This document shows positions 36,615-45,615 of a stretch of 47,280 nt of DNA, piece after piece; position 1 is the stretch's first letter, and every line of letters begins with the position of its first letter. A program made the translations under genes and the position numbers. The stretch is from Gammaproteobacteria bacterium (GTDB lineage Bacteria; Pseudomonadota; Gammaproteobacteria; UBA9214): positions 70,040-117,319 of the forward strand of contig CP070821.1 in the NCBI GenBank assembly GCA_020344335.1. Reading direction: 5' to 3'. The notes under the pieces were generated by a model. That model was given only the letters and a program-made list of their open reading frames with translations. It was not told the origin of the DNA and did no database searches.

Positions 36615-36655
36615 TATGCAGCGCTTTATCGGGGTGTTCCGGCTTACCCGACCGC

Positions 36656-38047
36656 TTACAGTTCAAATGTCTGGTGTGGTTCCGGCATCTCCACCCGGGT
36701 CTTGCCCAGCAGGCTGGAGAATGCGGACATGCTGTCCTTTTCGCCATGTATCAGGAAAGTGATCTCGGGACTGCCGGTTTGCCGGTGCCAGGTTAGCAAT
36801 TCGGTCTGGCCGGCGTGTGCAGAGAAGCCGCCGATGGTATGGATCTGTGCGCGCACCGGGTACACGTCACCGAAGATGCTGACGGTTTTTGCCCCGTCCA
36901 CGATACGGCGCGCCAGTGTCCCGCGTGCGGCATAACCTACGAAGACGATGCTGCTCTGTTCCCGGCCGAGGTGGCGCTTGAGGTGGTGTCGTACCCGGCC
37001 ACCGGTACACATGCCGGACCCCGCCATGATGACCGCGCCGCTGCTGATCTTGTTGATGGACATGGATTCGGCCGTCTCCCGCGTGAAATGCAGGCCGGAG
37101 AACGCGAAGGGGTCACGGCCGGATGAGAACAGCTCCGCCATCGGCTCATCGTAGCATTCCGGATGGCGCTTGAAGATTTGCGTGGCCGATATGGCCATGG
37201 GGGAATCCAGGAATACCTGGAGAAACCCGGGCAAAACCCCCTGGTCCTTGCCTTCGTGCAGGTAATACAGCACTTCCTGTGCACGCTCCAGTGCAAAGGT
37301 CGGGATGATGACATTGCCGCCACGCTCCACAGTCTCGTTAATGGCCAGATGCAACTCCTCGACGGATGGCTCGAGCTGTTTGTGTTGCCGGTCGCCATAG
37401 GTGGTTTCCATTACCACGATATCGGCCTGTGGCGGGGTGTCCGGATCCCGCAGGATCGGGCGGCCTCCTAAGCCAAGGTCGCCGGAGAACAGGATGCAGC
37501 GCTGCCTGGGACCTTCCTTCAGTTGCAGGATAATGCCTGCCGATCCCAGGATATGCCCGGCGTCGATAAAGGTGGCCACAATGTTCGGCGAAAGTTCCAG
37601 GGGCTGGTTGTAACGGGCGGTGCGGCCGAAACATTCAAGCGCGTTCAGGGCATCGAGGGTGGTATACAGCGGCACGATGACATCGGTCGACTTGCCGCGG
37701 CGCCGTGCCCGGCGGTTCAGGTAACGCGCCTCTTCTTCCTGCAGGCCGGCGGCATCCAGCATGATCAGGCGCGCCAGCTCCCGGCTCGCCGAGGTGGTGA
37801 TAATCTCCCCGGTAAACCCCCGGCTCACCAGCAGGGGGATGCGCCCACAGTGATCCAGGTGGGCATGCGTCAGGAGCAGGTAGTCAATGTCCGCCGCGTC
37901 AAAACCGAATTCGTTGGCATTGTCTTCTTCAAGTTCGCGGCTGCCCTGGTAGAACCCGCAGTCAACAAGGATGCGCTTGCCGGCACATTCGAGCAGGTAA
38001 CAGGAACCGGTCACTCCCTGGGCCGCACCATGAAAGGAAAGTTTCAT
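36656..38047 (-). CDS. Metallo-beta-lactamase/beta-CASP family nuclease-like protein
   Basis: Protein of 463 aa related to CPSF73/YSH1-type RNA nucleases. It has the MBL metal motif HAHLDH (His61, His63, Asp65, His66), the second metal region in DAGHILGSAG, and the beta-CASP part with IPTFALERAQEVLYYL, MAGSGMCTGGR and VGYAARGTLARRI, ending in the motif-C histidine region GGFSAHAGQTELL. In archaea and eukaryotes such enzymes process RNA 3' ends. The role of this stand-alone bacterial type is not established. A perfect 14-bp palindrome lies 20 bp upstream of its ATG. Confidence 0.92.
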   Translation of the reverse strand: MKLSFHGAAQGVTGSCYLLECAGKRILVDCGFYQGSRELEEDNANEFGFDAADIDYLLLTHAHLDHCGRIPLLVSRGFTGEIITTSASRELARLIMLDAAGLQEEEARYLNRRARRRGKSTDVIVPLYTTLDALNALECFGRTARYNQPLELSPNIVATFIDAGHILGSAGIILQLKEGPRQRCILFSGDLGLGGRPILRDPDTPPQADIVVMETTYGDRQHKQLEPSVEELHLAINETVERGGNVIIPTFALERAQEVLYYLHEGKDQGVLPGFLQVFLDSPMAISATQIFKRHPECYDEPMAELFSSGRDPFAFSGLHFTRETAESMSINKISSGAVIMAGSGMCTGGRVRHHLKRHLGREQSSIVFVGYAARGTLARRIVDGAKTVSIFGDVYPVRAQIHTIGGFSAHAGQTELLTWHRQTGSPEITFLIHGEKDSMSAFSSLLGKTRVEMPEPHQTFEL

Positions 38048-38067
38048 GGCCTGATCTGCCCCGGAAA

Positions 38068-38081
38068 TTGACGATCGTCAA
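38068..38081. promoter_or_regulatory. Perfect palindrome upstream of the beta-CASP gene (possible operator)
   Basis: TTGACGATCGTCAA is a perfect 14-bp dyad 20 bp upstream of the minus-strand ATG at 38047. Position and symmetry fit a repressor operator, but no regulator is adjacent and a few perfect 14-mers are expected by chance in a window this size. Confidence 0.4.
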
Positions 38082-38230
38082 CCCCTTCCCGGCAATGACG
38101 ACCAATCAAAATCACCGGCTCCGGCCGGGAGGCACGTGTCCGGATCTGCCTCAGTGTTTCCAGGCGTGCGTCCATGGTAGCGATCTTGCCCGGACCGGTG
38201 AATCCATGTCCGTCATTACACCGGATGAAT

Positions 38231-38251
38231 CACCGGGCACCGGGCACCGGG
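38231..38251. repeat. Heptamer tandem repeat (CACCGGG)3
   Basis: Three exact copies of CACCGGG lie just beyond the 3' end of the host-attachment-type gene, in the 223-bp intergenic gap. No coding function is affected. Confidence 0.8.
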
Positions 38252-38270
38252 AAGCCGGGATGCATCCCTT

Positions 38271-38705
38271 TTACAGGCGCCCGGGCAAGTGCTTGCGAAT
38301 CTCCAGCGCATTATACTGCCCGAGGTTTTTCTCGATTTCGGAAATTTCCATGCCGGAGGTACTTTTCAGGCTCTCTCTAAGCATGCCCAGCAATGGTGGG
38401 CCGGCAACCAGCAACAAGCGGTTACAGCGTCCTTCCTCATGAGCGGCCTGCAAATGATCGGCGATCTGCTTGGCAAATCGGACGTTCTCCTGCTTGCCGG
38501 GTTCGACTTCCGAGCCCATGGAATGACGCCCCTGACCCTTGCTGTCAAAGCTGCGTCCCGGTCGATCGGAGGTCAGTGTCTGTTCGAGACCGCGCGCTTC
38601 CGGGTGTTCGAGTTCACCCACGCCCAGCAATGCGCCACGGGGATCCGCAACGGTAAAAATACGTGCCTTGCTTTGGTCTGCGACTACCACCCAGAGTTTG
38701 GACAT
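38271..38705 (-). CDS. Host attachment family protein (eRF1-like, baeRF type)
   Basis: Cytosolic 144-aa protein of the family named for 'attachment to host cells', now seen as a bacterial relative of the eRF1 domain. It begins with the typical WVVVADQSKARIF strand. The middle is polar and basic/acidic (PGRSFDSKGQGRHSMGSEVEPGKQE), followed by FAKQIADHLQAAHEEGRCNRLLLVAGPPLLGMLRESL and the C-terminal NLGQYNALEIRKHLP. No secretion signal is present, so a direct adhesive role is unlikely; a ribosome or translation-related role is proposed for such proteins. It is monocistronic as far as can be seen. Confidence 0.88.
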   Translation of the reverse strand: MSKLWVVVADQSKARIFTVADPRGALLGVGELEHPEARGLEQTLTSDRPGRSFDSKGQGRHSMGSEVEPGKQENVRFAKQIADHLQAAHEEGRCNRLLLVAGPPLLGMLRESLKSTSGMEISEIEKNLGQYNALEIRKHLPGRL

Positions 38706-39010
38706 GATACCTCCTGATGAATCGATACGACTTCGGCAAACCTTCTTTTATTTAATTTTAGTCACAATCAACGAGTACCGGTTTGACCAGGATCATGTTT
38801 GCCCCTGTCAATGCGGACGAACAATTGGGGACAGACCACGATTCTTCGGTGCGGAGGGCTCGTTGACACACCAGGGAGGCGGAGAGATGAATCGCTGCCA
38901 GCACCCCAGCGGCAGCCGGGAATATGGTCTTGTCTCTGCCTTTTCTCGTGGCGTGTCTTTGGGAGCCGGCCGAGTACGATTGATTAATTAAATCAATTGA
39001 TTAAGAGCAA
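38706..39010. other. Intergenic region of 305 bp with a repeat-like relic
   Basis: No gene is supported here. The short open frames on the plus strand lack ribosome-binding sites and resemble no family. The region contains an AATTGGGGACAG motif (38823) described separately and an AT-rich inverted repeat TTGATT-AATTA-AATCAA (38980-38996) just after the stop of the GGDEF gene on the minus strand. The region should also hold the promoter of the host-attachment gene; I could not place it with confidence. Confidence 0.6.
38823..38847. repeat. Relic resembling transposase-associated (RAYT/IS200-like flank) repeat
   Basis: AATTGGGGACAGACCACG followed by ATTCTTC resembles a short sequence often seen around REP-associated tyrosine transposase genes in gammaproteobacteria. 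No transposase is present, so this would be a remnant. The identification is from memory of the motif and needs a genome search. Confidence 0.35.
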
Positions 39011-39826
39011 TTACACCGCGATTGCCGTGCCGCTCTGATTGGTGCGGGCTTCCTGGAGCGCGGCTTCGGCACGTCCCAGCATCTCCTCGGCATTATCGTT
39101 TTTCTGGCATGCGGTGATACCGTAGCAGGCCGTCAGTGCATCCGGCTGTCCCTCGCTCATACGGGCGAGTTGCCCGCTCAGCTTGTCGACCAGCAACAGC
39201 GCGGCGTCCTGCGTGGTTTCCTGCAGGATCAGAATGAAATCCTGGTCCGCGTTACAACCGACCAGGTCCGCCCAGCGGGTCTGGTCCTTGAGCAGGTAGC
39301 TGACCTTGACCAGCGCCTTGTCGCGTTCCCTGTCAGCCTGCAGGCCCATGACGATCACGGACAGCGGGCTGTTGTAGCGGCGGCTGCGCGCCACCAGCGG
39401 ATCCAGAGAAACCAGGATGCCGCGTCGGTTCAGCAGGCTGGTCAGACGTTCATCCTGGAGCGTCAGGTCTTTCAGTTCCCGGGAGTAGTTGTCACGTTCC
39501 CTTTTAAGGCGCAGCTTTTCTGTGACGTCCTGGTAATAACGCGCCGTCAGGCCGTTCATGATCGTGGTCTCCACTGCCAGCCAGCGCTCGTCGCCGTCCG
39601 GCATGACCCAGTTGATCAGGGTGTCTTGCCCCAGCAGTGGTGCCAGCAGGCTGTCACTGCGGATATCGCCGGCGGAATTCACGAGCTCGGTCGCCGCATC
39701 CCCCAGCAGTGCGGCAAAGGCATCGTTATAGCCGTGCAGCTGACCGTCGTCGGTAATCAGCAGCAAGGCGAGCGGGCAGGTGTCCAGCAGTGTCGTGGCT
39801 TCGCCCAGAGTGAGCTTGTTCAGCAT
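39011..39826 (-). CDS. PAS-like sensor protein with degenerate GGDEF domain
   Basis: Cytosolic 271-aa protein. The N-terminal part (about 10-110) is PAS-like (TCPLALLLITDDGQLHGYNDAFAALLG). It is followed by a short coiled linker and a C-terminal GGDEF-fold domain (DERLTSLLNRRGILVSLDPLVARSRRYNSPLSVIVMGL). The signature loop that should read GGDEF is CNADQDF, so catalysis of c-di-GMP synthesis is not expected, and no RxxD inhibitory site is obvious. It could bind a ligand or nucleotide as a sensor. It lies 69 bp downstream of argH on the same strand. Confidence 0.8.
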   Translation of the reverse strand: MLNKLTLGEATTLLDTCPLALLLITDDGQLHGYNDAFAALLGDAATELVNSAGDIRSDSLLAPLLGQDTLINWVMPDGDERWLAVETTIMNGLTARYYQDVTEKLRLKRERDNYSRELKDLTLQDERLTSLLNRRGILVSLDPLVARSRRYNSPLSVIVMGLQADRERDKALVKVSYLLKDQTRWADLVGCNADQDFILILQETTQDAALLLVDKLSGQLARMSEGQPDALTACYGITACQKNDNAEEMLGRAEAALQEARTNQSGTAIAV

Positions 39827-39895
39827 GCAGCGTTGTCCCGTGTTATTGGCCGGTATGTTATCCCAGACAGGGTAGCGGTTTCATTCATGACAGCT

Positions 39896-41299
39896 TCAGG
39901 TTTTCCGGCCATCCAGCCGTGCCCGGACCGACTTGATCGCGGAGCGCACCTGCGCGGGCGCGGTCCCGCCGGTGTGATTCCGGGCGGCAACGGACCCCTC
40001 CAGGGTCAGCACCTCGAAGACGCCTGCGTCAATGACATCGGAGAAACCCCGTAATTCCTCAAGCGGCATCTCCGCAAGGTCCTTGCCGGTTTCAACCCCG
40101 TGCAACACGGCCCGACCGACAATCTCGTGCGCATCCCGGAACGTGATGCCCTTGCGCACCAGGTAGTCGGCGAGATCGGTGGCAGTGGAAAATCCCTGGT
40201 GCGCCGCGGCCGCCATGACATCCCGGTGTACCGTGATGGCCGGCACCATGTCCGCAAATACCCGCAAGGAACCTTTCAGGGTATCCACCGTATCGAACAG
40301 GGGCTCCTTGTCCTCCTGATTGTCCTTATTATAGGCCAGCGGCTGGCCCTTCATCAGGGTCAGCAGGCCGACCAGGTGCCCGGTCACCCTGCCGCTCTTG
40401 CCACGTACCAGCTCGGGGACGTCCGGATTTTTCTTTTGCGGCATGATGCTGGAGCCGGTACAGAAGCTGTCCGGGAGTTCAATAAAGTTGAATTGTGCCG
40501 ATGACCAGAGTATCAGTTCCTCCGAGAACCGTGACAGATGCACCATCACAAGGGCAGCCGCGCTGCAGAATTCAATGGCGAAATCCCGGTCGCTGACGGC
40601 ATCCAGGGAATTGGCGGCCGGACATTCAAAGCCGAGCAACTGTGCAGTATATGCGCGATCGATCGGAAACCCGGTGCCCGCCAGTGCAGCGGCACCCAGC
40701 GGCATGACGTTGACCCGTTTCCGGCAGTCCCGCAGGCGGGCATGATCGCGCTCCAGCATTTCGGCCCAGGCGAGCAGGTGATGTCCGAAGCTGACGGGCA
40801 TGGCAACCTGCAGGTGCGTAAACCCCGGCAGGATGGTGTCGGCCTCCTGTTCGGCAAGATCGGCCAACGCCGTTTGCAGCCGGTCGATTTCGCTGCACAG
40901 CGTGTCGATTTCGGCGCGCAGGTAGAGGCGCAGGTCGGTAGCCACCTGGTCGTTGCGCGAACGCCCGGTGTGCAGTTTCTTGCCCGTCTCCCCGATGCGG
41001 TCGATGAGCCGGCTCTCGATGTTCATGTGGATATCTTCGAGCGCAACCGACCAGGCAAAATCCCCGCGTTCGATATCGGCAAGGATATCTTCCAGGCCAT
41101 CGACCATCTGGTTGCATTCCGATTCGGTTATGATGCCGACATGGGACAGCATGCGCGCATGGGCAATCGAGCCGGTGATGTCATGCCGGTACAGGCGCTG
41201 GTCGAAGCCGATCGAGGCGGTAAATTCCTCGACGAAGGCATCGGTCGATTCGGTGAACCGCCCGCCCCAGGGTTTTTCCGTTGAGCTGTCTGCCGTCAT
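39896..41299 (-). CDS. argH: Argininosuccinate lyase
   Basis: Last enzyme of arginine synthesis, splitting argininosuccinate into arginine and fumarate. It carries the fumarase-superfamily signature [16 protein letters not shown], the N-terminal [11 protein letters not shown] and [17 protein letters not shown] chose the ATG at 41299 (467 aa, the usual size); the open frame to 41440 adds an unrelated extension over the divergent promoter region. The argH/algZR adjacency is the same as in Pseudomonas. Confidence 0.97.
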   Translation of the reverse strand: MTADSSTEKPWGGRFTESTDAFVEEFTASIGFDQRLYRHDITGSIAHARMLSHVGIITESECNQMVDGLEDILADIERGDFAWSVALEDIHMNIESRLIDRIGETGKKLHTGRSRNDQVATDLRLYLRAEIDTLCSEIDRLQTALADLAEQEADTILPGFTHLQVAMPVSFGHHLLAWAEMLERDHARLRDCRKRVNVMPLGAAALAGTGFPIDRAYTAQLLGFECPAANSLDAVSDRDFAIEFCSAAALVMVHLSRFSEELILWSSAQFNFIELPDSFCTGSSIMPQKKNPDVPELVRGKSGRVTGHLVGLLTLMKGQPLAYNKDNQEDKEPLFDTVDTLKGSLRVFADMVPAITVHRDVMAAAAHQGFSTATDLADYLVRKGITFRDAHEIVGRAVLHGVETGKDLAEMPLEELRGFSDVIDAGVFEVLTLEGSVAARNHTGGTAPAQVRSAIKSVRARLDGRKT

Positions 41300-41394
41300 G
41301 GTTGTCGTGATCAGTCCGGTTTTCAAGCAGTATAACCAATCCGCTCCGGGTTTGCGTTTGCGCACCCGTGAGAGCGCAGGATATTTGCAGGTCC

Positions 41395-42477
41395 ATGGAC
41401 ATGAATAGTCCGCGCGTAACAGAAGACAGAATGGCAGCACAGGATGAGCAGTTTTTTCTGCCCAGCTTTTGTGATGTCCGACTGGTATTTGCCGTTGTTG
41501 TCATAGCCGAACTGATTGCCTTCGTGCTGGTACTGGTCAGTCCCGGGGTGCTCGGTGACCCCTGGATTGATCTGGGCCTGATTTCACTGTTCATGCAGTG
41601 GATTGCACTTACCAGTGCAGCAGTACTCTGCATAAGCCGGCCGCTGTTGTCGCGGCTGGGTAATACGGCCGCGGCACTCGTGAGTTACCTGCTGGTGCTG
41701 CTGGTGACGGCGCTGGTAAGCGAAATGGCGTTCTGGATGACAGTAAAGAGCACGCTGTTGCCGACCATCGGCCGTGATGATCACGCCGTATTCCTGATAC
41801 GCACCCTCACGATCAGCACAGTGGTTTCTGCCGTGGTACTGCGTTACCTGTATGTCCAGCATCAGTGGCGCAGACAGCTGCAGGCCGAGGCCCGGGCGCG
41901 TATCCAGGCCCTGCAGGCACGCATACGTCCGCATTTCCTGTTCAACAGCATGAACACGATCGCGGCACTGACCCATGCACAGCCGGATACGGCCGAGGAG
42001 GCCATTAATGACCTGTCTGACCTGTTTCGTGCTTCCCTGAACCAGTCGCATGACACCACCACACTGGGTGACGAGCTGACCCTGGCGCGACACTACCTGA
42101 ATATCGAGACCCTGCGTCTCGGTGAGCGCCTGGTAGTGGAATGGGATCTGGACGGCGTGCCGCTGGACATCAAGGTGCCGCCGTTGATACTGCAGCCGTT
42201 GCTTGAAAATTCCATCTATCACGGGGTGGAGCCGTTGCCGGAAGGCGGCGCCATCCGCGTGGCCGGACGCGTCAACAATGGCCAGGTACATATCAGTATC
42301 AGTAACCCGGTACCGGCTGCTGCCAGCGACAGGTCACGCGAGGGTAACCACATCGCGCAGGAGAATACCCGGCAGCGATTGCTGCTGGCCTATGGCGGTC
42401 GTGCGGGATTCGAGACGGAACAGCAGGATGGCGAATACCGGGTGTCCATCCGCTTTCCGGAACAGCGACTGTCATGA
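41395..42477 (+). CDS. algZ: LytS/AlgZ-family sensor histidine kinase
   Basis: Inner-membrane histidine kinase of the unusual LytS/AlgZ (FimS) type, 360 aa from the ATG at 41395. Four hydrophobic segments (about 29-49, 57-81, 92-116, 134-153) precede a coiled linker and the His_kinase domain, with His180 in the motif [18 protein letters not shown] and a shortened ATP-binding domain ([17 protein letters not shown]). In Pseudomonas the homologous pair controls alginate and twitching; the targets here are unknown. Start alternatives at 41401 and 41431 exist. The stop overlaps the algR start (ATGA). Confidence 0.9.
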   Translation: MDMNSPRVTEDRMAAQDEQFFLPSFCDVRLVFAVVVIAELIAFVLVLVSPGVLGDPWIDLGLISLFMQWIALTSAAVLCISRPLLSRLGNTAAALVSYLLVLLVTALVSEMAFWMTVKSTLLPTIGRDDHAVFLIRTLTISTVVSAVVLRYLYVQHQWRRQLQAEARARIQALQARIRPHFLFNSMNTIAALTHAQPDTAEEAINDLSDLFRASLNQSHDTTTLGDELTLARHYLNIETLRLGERLVVEWDLDGVPLDIKVPPLILQPLLENSIYHGVEPLPEGGAIRVAGRVNNGQVHISISNPVPAAASDRSREGNHIAQENTRQRLLLAYGGRAGFETEQQDGEYRVSIRFPEQRLS

Positions 42478-43214
42478 AGATACTGGTTGTCGATGACGAG
42501 GCACCGGCGCGTGACCGCCTGCGGCGCATGCTGGCGGAACTGGAAGGCTGCACGGTGTGTGCCGAGGCGATGAACGGCCAGCAGGCCCTGGATTTCGCCG
42601 GCGTACATCAGCCGGATGTGCTGCTGCTCGACATTCGCATGCCGGGCATGGACGGGCTGGAGGTGGCGCGCCACCTGCTGGCACTGGAACAGCCGCCCGC
42701 GGTGATCTTCACCACCGCCTACAGCGATCATGCCATCGAGGCCTTCGAGAGCCATGCCGTTGATTACCTGCTTAAGCCGGTACGCCGGGAACGCCTGTTC
42801 GAGGCACTGAAAAACGCACGCCGCCTGACGCGCGCGCAGGTCGCATCGGTGCATGCAAGCGCTGAGAGCGCCGGGGTGCGCCAGGCTATCTGCGCACGTG
42901 TCCGCGGCAGCCTGCAGCTGATACCGGTCAACCAGATACGCTACTTCCAGGCAGACCAGAAATACGTGATGGTGTGCACGTCTGACACGCAGGTATTGGT
43001 GGAGGAAACCCTGAAGTCACTCGAGCAGGAATTTGCCGGGCAGTTTATCCGAATCCATCGCAATGCACTGGTTGCCACGGATTACCTGACCGGTCTGGAC
43101 AAGGATGCCGACGGTCATTACCGGGTACGCATGGAGGGTGTCGACGCACAGCTGGAAATCAGCCGCCGTCATATCGCCGAAGTACGCCGGTGTATCAAGT
43201 CGTTGCAGGGTTGA
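42474..43214 (+). CDS. algR: LytTR-type response regulator (AlgR-like)
   Basis: Two-component regulator of 246 aa. The receiver domain has the phospho-acceptor Asp53 in LLLDIRMPGMDGLE and the acidic pair DDE at 7-9. The C-terminal LytTR DNA-binding domain includes RYFQADQKYVMVCTSD, QFIRIHRNALVATDYL and the terminal ISRRHIAEVRRCIK. It is translationally coupled to the kinase by a 4-nt overlap. Its 3' end overlaps the convergent thioredoxin gene by 20 bp. Confidence 0.93.
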   Translation: MKILVVDDEAPARDRLRRMLAELEGCTVCAEAMNGQQALDFAGVHQPDVLLLDIRMPGMDGLEVARHLLALEQPPAVIFTTAYSDHAIEAFESHAVDYLLKPVRRERLFEALKNARRLTRAQVASVHASAESAGVRQAICARVRGSLQLIPVNQIRYFQADQKYVMVCTSDTQVLVEETLKSLEQEFAGQFIRIHRNALVATDYLTGLDKDADGHYRVRMEGVDAQLEISRRHIAEVRRCIKSLQG

Positions 43215-43764
43215 AGTCGGCAGGACTGGAATCCGACGGGCGCCGGTGTATCACCCTGCAGGCCTGTTCCCGTGCACCTTTCACCGGGTCCCTGAGCCGC
43301 AGCAGTGCCGACTCGATACACTGATCGAGATACCCGCCGTACATCTCGATCGTGTTGATACCGACCATGCGCTCGGCCAGCTGGTAACCCTCGTGGTTTA
43401 CAAACAGGATGGTGGGTGTGACGAATACCCCGTATTCTTGCGCCAGGTCTGCGGTATCGATGCGCTGTTCGGAAAAATCGGTCACCCGGGAGCCGTTATC
43501 AACGACCAACTTGCGGATAATGGCCTTGTCCCCGTAATCCCCGCTCAGCAACATCGGCTTGATGATTTCCTCTTCCAGTTCGTCGCAGTAGCTGCACACC
43601 ATGCCGGTAAAAACCAGCATGATCGGCAGCTTGTCGCGGGCGGCCTGCTCGGCATCCTCGTTGAGGTTGTCGGAAACCGGTACCCCGGTGTCGGCCTGCA
43701 AGGCGGCCATACCAGCCCACAAAAAAGCAACGGCGAAAACTAACGGCTTGTATAATCGTTTCAC
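43195..43764 (-). CDS. Periplasmic thioredoxin-fold protein (SoxW-like)
   Basis: Exported thioredoxin-like protein of 189 aa. A signal peptide (about 1-24, ending ALQA) is followed by the CxxC motif CSYC (Cys57, Cys60) in MLVFTGMVCSYCDELE. The cis-proline segment VTPTILFVNHEG and a helix motif GGYLDQCIESALL complete the fold. It resembles SoxW/thioredoxin_2-type proteins that keep periplasmic thiols reduced. It is inserted, in opposite orientation, between algR and hemC, which are adjacent in Pseudomonas. Its 3' end overlaps algR by 20 bp and its start is 29 bp from the divergent hemC. Confidence 0.87.
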   Translation of the reverse strand: MKRLYKPLVFAVAFLWAGMAALQADTGVPVSDNLNEDAEQAARDKLPIMLVFTGMVCSYCDELEEEIIKPMLLSGDYGDKAIIRKLVVDNGSRVTDFSEQRIDTADLAQEYGVFVTPTILFVNHEGYQLAERMVGINTIEMYGGYLDQCIESALLRLRDPVKGAREQACRVIHRRPSDSSPADFNPATT

Positions 43765-43793
43765 TGCTACATTAATTGAACAGTTTTATCCGG

Positions 43794-44726
43794 ATGTCAA
43801 CCGAACTGCTGCGCATCGCAACCCGTAAGAGCCCGCTGGCATTGTGGCAGGCAGAGCACGTGCGTGCCCGCCTGCTGGCATTGCATCCCGGGCTGCAGGT
43901 CGAGCTGGTCACACTGTCCACGCAGGGTGACAGGATACTGGACAGTCCGCTGGCGAAGATCGGCGGCAAGGGGTTGTTCGTGAAGGAACTGGAACAGGGC
44001 ATGCTGGACGGCAGTGCGGACATCGCGGTGCATTCAATGAAGGATGTACCCGCCACGCTCCCGGAAGGCCTGGGGCTGGGTGCAATCCTGGAGCGCGCGG
44101 ACCCGCATGATGCCTTTGTTTCCAATGAGTACGCTTCGATCGATGACTTGCCGGAAGGGGCGCGGGTGGGAACCTCCAGTCTGCGCCGGCAGTGCCAGTT
44201 GCGGGACCGGCGGCCCGACCTGCAGATTTCCGACCTCCGAGGCAACGTCGGTACGCGGCTCGGGAAACTCGATAATGGAGAATACGATGCCATTGTGCTG
44301 GCCTGCGCCGGCCTGCAGCGCCTGGGAATGGCTGCACGTATTACCCGGGCGCTGGCACCGGAAGAAATGTTGCCGGCAATTGCGCAGGGTGTCATCGGCA
44401 TCGAATGCCGGCTGGATGACACACGTGTGCGTGACCTGCTGGAACTGCTGAACCATCCCGAGACCGTGTTCCGCACGCAGGCGGAACGCGCCATGAACGC
44501 CACCCTCGCAGGGGGTTGCCAGGCGCCGGTGGCAGGGTATGCCGAGTTGCACAATGGCTCACTCGAGCTGCGTGGGCTGGTCGGCTGGCCGGACGGGACC
44601 GAAATCATCCGTGCGGACATCGCCGGGAAGGCTGCCGTGGCGGAAGATCTGGGCCGGCAACTTGCGGAACAATTGCTGTCCGCCGGCGCCCGGCCCATCC
44701 TTGAGGCACTGCTGGCGGCTCACTGA
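43794..44726 (+). CDS. hemC: Porphobilinogen deaminase (hydroxymethylbilane synthase)
   Basis: Tetrapyrrole enzyme joining four porphobilinogens into hydroxymethylbilane. From the ATG at 43794 the 310-aa product has the catalytic Asp84 (HSMKDVPA) and the dipyrromethane-cofactor Cys242 ([11 protein letters not shown]), exactly the E. coli numbering, which supports this start. A TTG at 43776 would add six residues. It is followed 5 bp later by hemD. Confidence 0.97.
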   Translation: MSTELLRIATRKSPLALWQAEHVRARLLALHPGLQVELVTLSTQGDRILDSPLAKIGGKGLFVKELEQGMLDGSADIAVHSMKDVPATLPEGLGLGAILERADPHDAFVSNEYASIDDLPEGARVGTSSLRRQCQLRDRRPDLQISDLRGNVGTRLGKLDNGEYDAIVLACAGLQRLGMAARITRALAPEEMLPAIAQGVIGIECRLDDTRVRDLLELLNHPETVFRTQAERAMNATLAGGCQAPVAGYAELHNGSLELRGLVGWPDGTEIIRADIAGKAAVAEDLGRQLAEQLLSAGARPILEALLAAH

Positions 44727-44731
44727 AGGAT

Positions 44732-45529
44732 ATGAACAAAGCCGCCGAGTTGCACGGACTGCGGGTGCTGGTGACCCGCCCCGCCGGTCAGGCGGAACGA
44801 CTCTGCAAATTGATTGACGCTGCCGGTGGCGAGGCGTTCTGTTTGCCGGCCATCGATATCCTGGACCCGGTGGACAGCTATCACCTGGAGTCTGTCGTGG
44901 CAACGCTGGCCAACTATGACCTCGCGGTCTTTATCAGCGTCAACGCCGTTACCCGGGGACTGGATTTCATTACGGGACGCGGCGAATGGCCGGCCAATAT
45001 CCGTATCGCAACTGTCGGGGCGCGCTCGGCCGAGGCGCTGACGCCTTACGGACTGACGGCAGACCTGGTTCCCGCTCACCACTTCAACAGTGAGGCCCTG
45101 CTGGCGCTCGATGAGCTGCAGGACATGAGTGGCAAGCGGGTAGTCATCTTCCGCGGCAACGGCGGGCGCGAATACCTGCACGACACGCTGGTGGAACGCG
45201 GCGCGGAGGTGGATTACGTAGAGGTGTACCGGCGCGCCTGCCCGGTGGTGGACCCGCAGGAAATCATGCCGTACTGGCAACCCGGCGTGCTGGACATCAT
45301 TACCATCACCAGTAACGAGACACTGCAGAACCTGTTTGACATGGCCGGCATCGAGGCGCAACCGCTGTTGCGCGAGATACCGCTACTGGTTATCGGTGAG
45401 CGCCAGGCAGCACTGGCCAGACAACTGGGTTTCCGCAATGAACCGCTCCGCGCAGAACATGCCAGCGATGCAGCGATCCTGGAGGCATTGAAAAAATACG
45501 CTCGCACACACTTTGCAAGGGCACGGTGA
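44732..45529 (+). CDS. hemD: Uroporphyrinogen-III synthase
   Basis: Closes and inverts hydroxymethylbilane to uroporphyrinogen III, the precursor of heme, siroheme and cobalamin. The 265-aa protein shows the weakly conserved HemD pattern: LRVLVTRPAGQAERLC, FISVNAVTRGLDF, ATVGARSAEAL, VVIFRGNGGREYL, VYRRACP and ITITSNETLQNLF. Its position 5 bp after hemC confirms the call. No hemX/hemY follows on this strand; the next gene is convergent, 86 bp away. Confidence 0.95.
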   Translation: MNKAAELHGLRVLVTRPAGQAERLCKLIDAAGGEAFCLPAIDILDPVDSYHLESVVATLANYDLAVFISVNAVTRGLDFITGRGEWPANIRIATVGARSAEALTPYGLTADLVPAHHFNSEALLALDELQDMSGKRVVIFRGNGGREYLHDTLVERGAEVDYVEVYRRACPVVDPQEIMPYWQPGVLDIITITSNETLQNLFDMAGIEAQPLLREIPLLVIGERQAALARQLGFRNEPLRAEHASDAAILEALKKYARTHFARAR

Positions 45530-45615
45530 AAATAAAACCGTCGGTTGCATAAAGGGTATCGAGAACCCCCGGGCTTGTCCTGGCGCGAGTGGCTGCTTTC
45601 CTGCCAGCCGGATGA

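Noticed and set aside
38271..38705. Host attachment protein as a virulence or symbiosis factor
   Set aside because: The family is widespread, cytosolic and related to eRF1; the name alone does not support adhesion.
38799..38987. Short plus-strand open frame in the 305-bp gap
   Set aside because: No ribosome-binding site, low-complexity translation, and it starts over the repeat-like AATTGGGGACAG motif.
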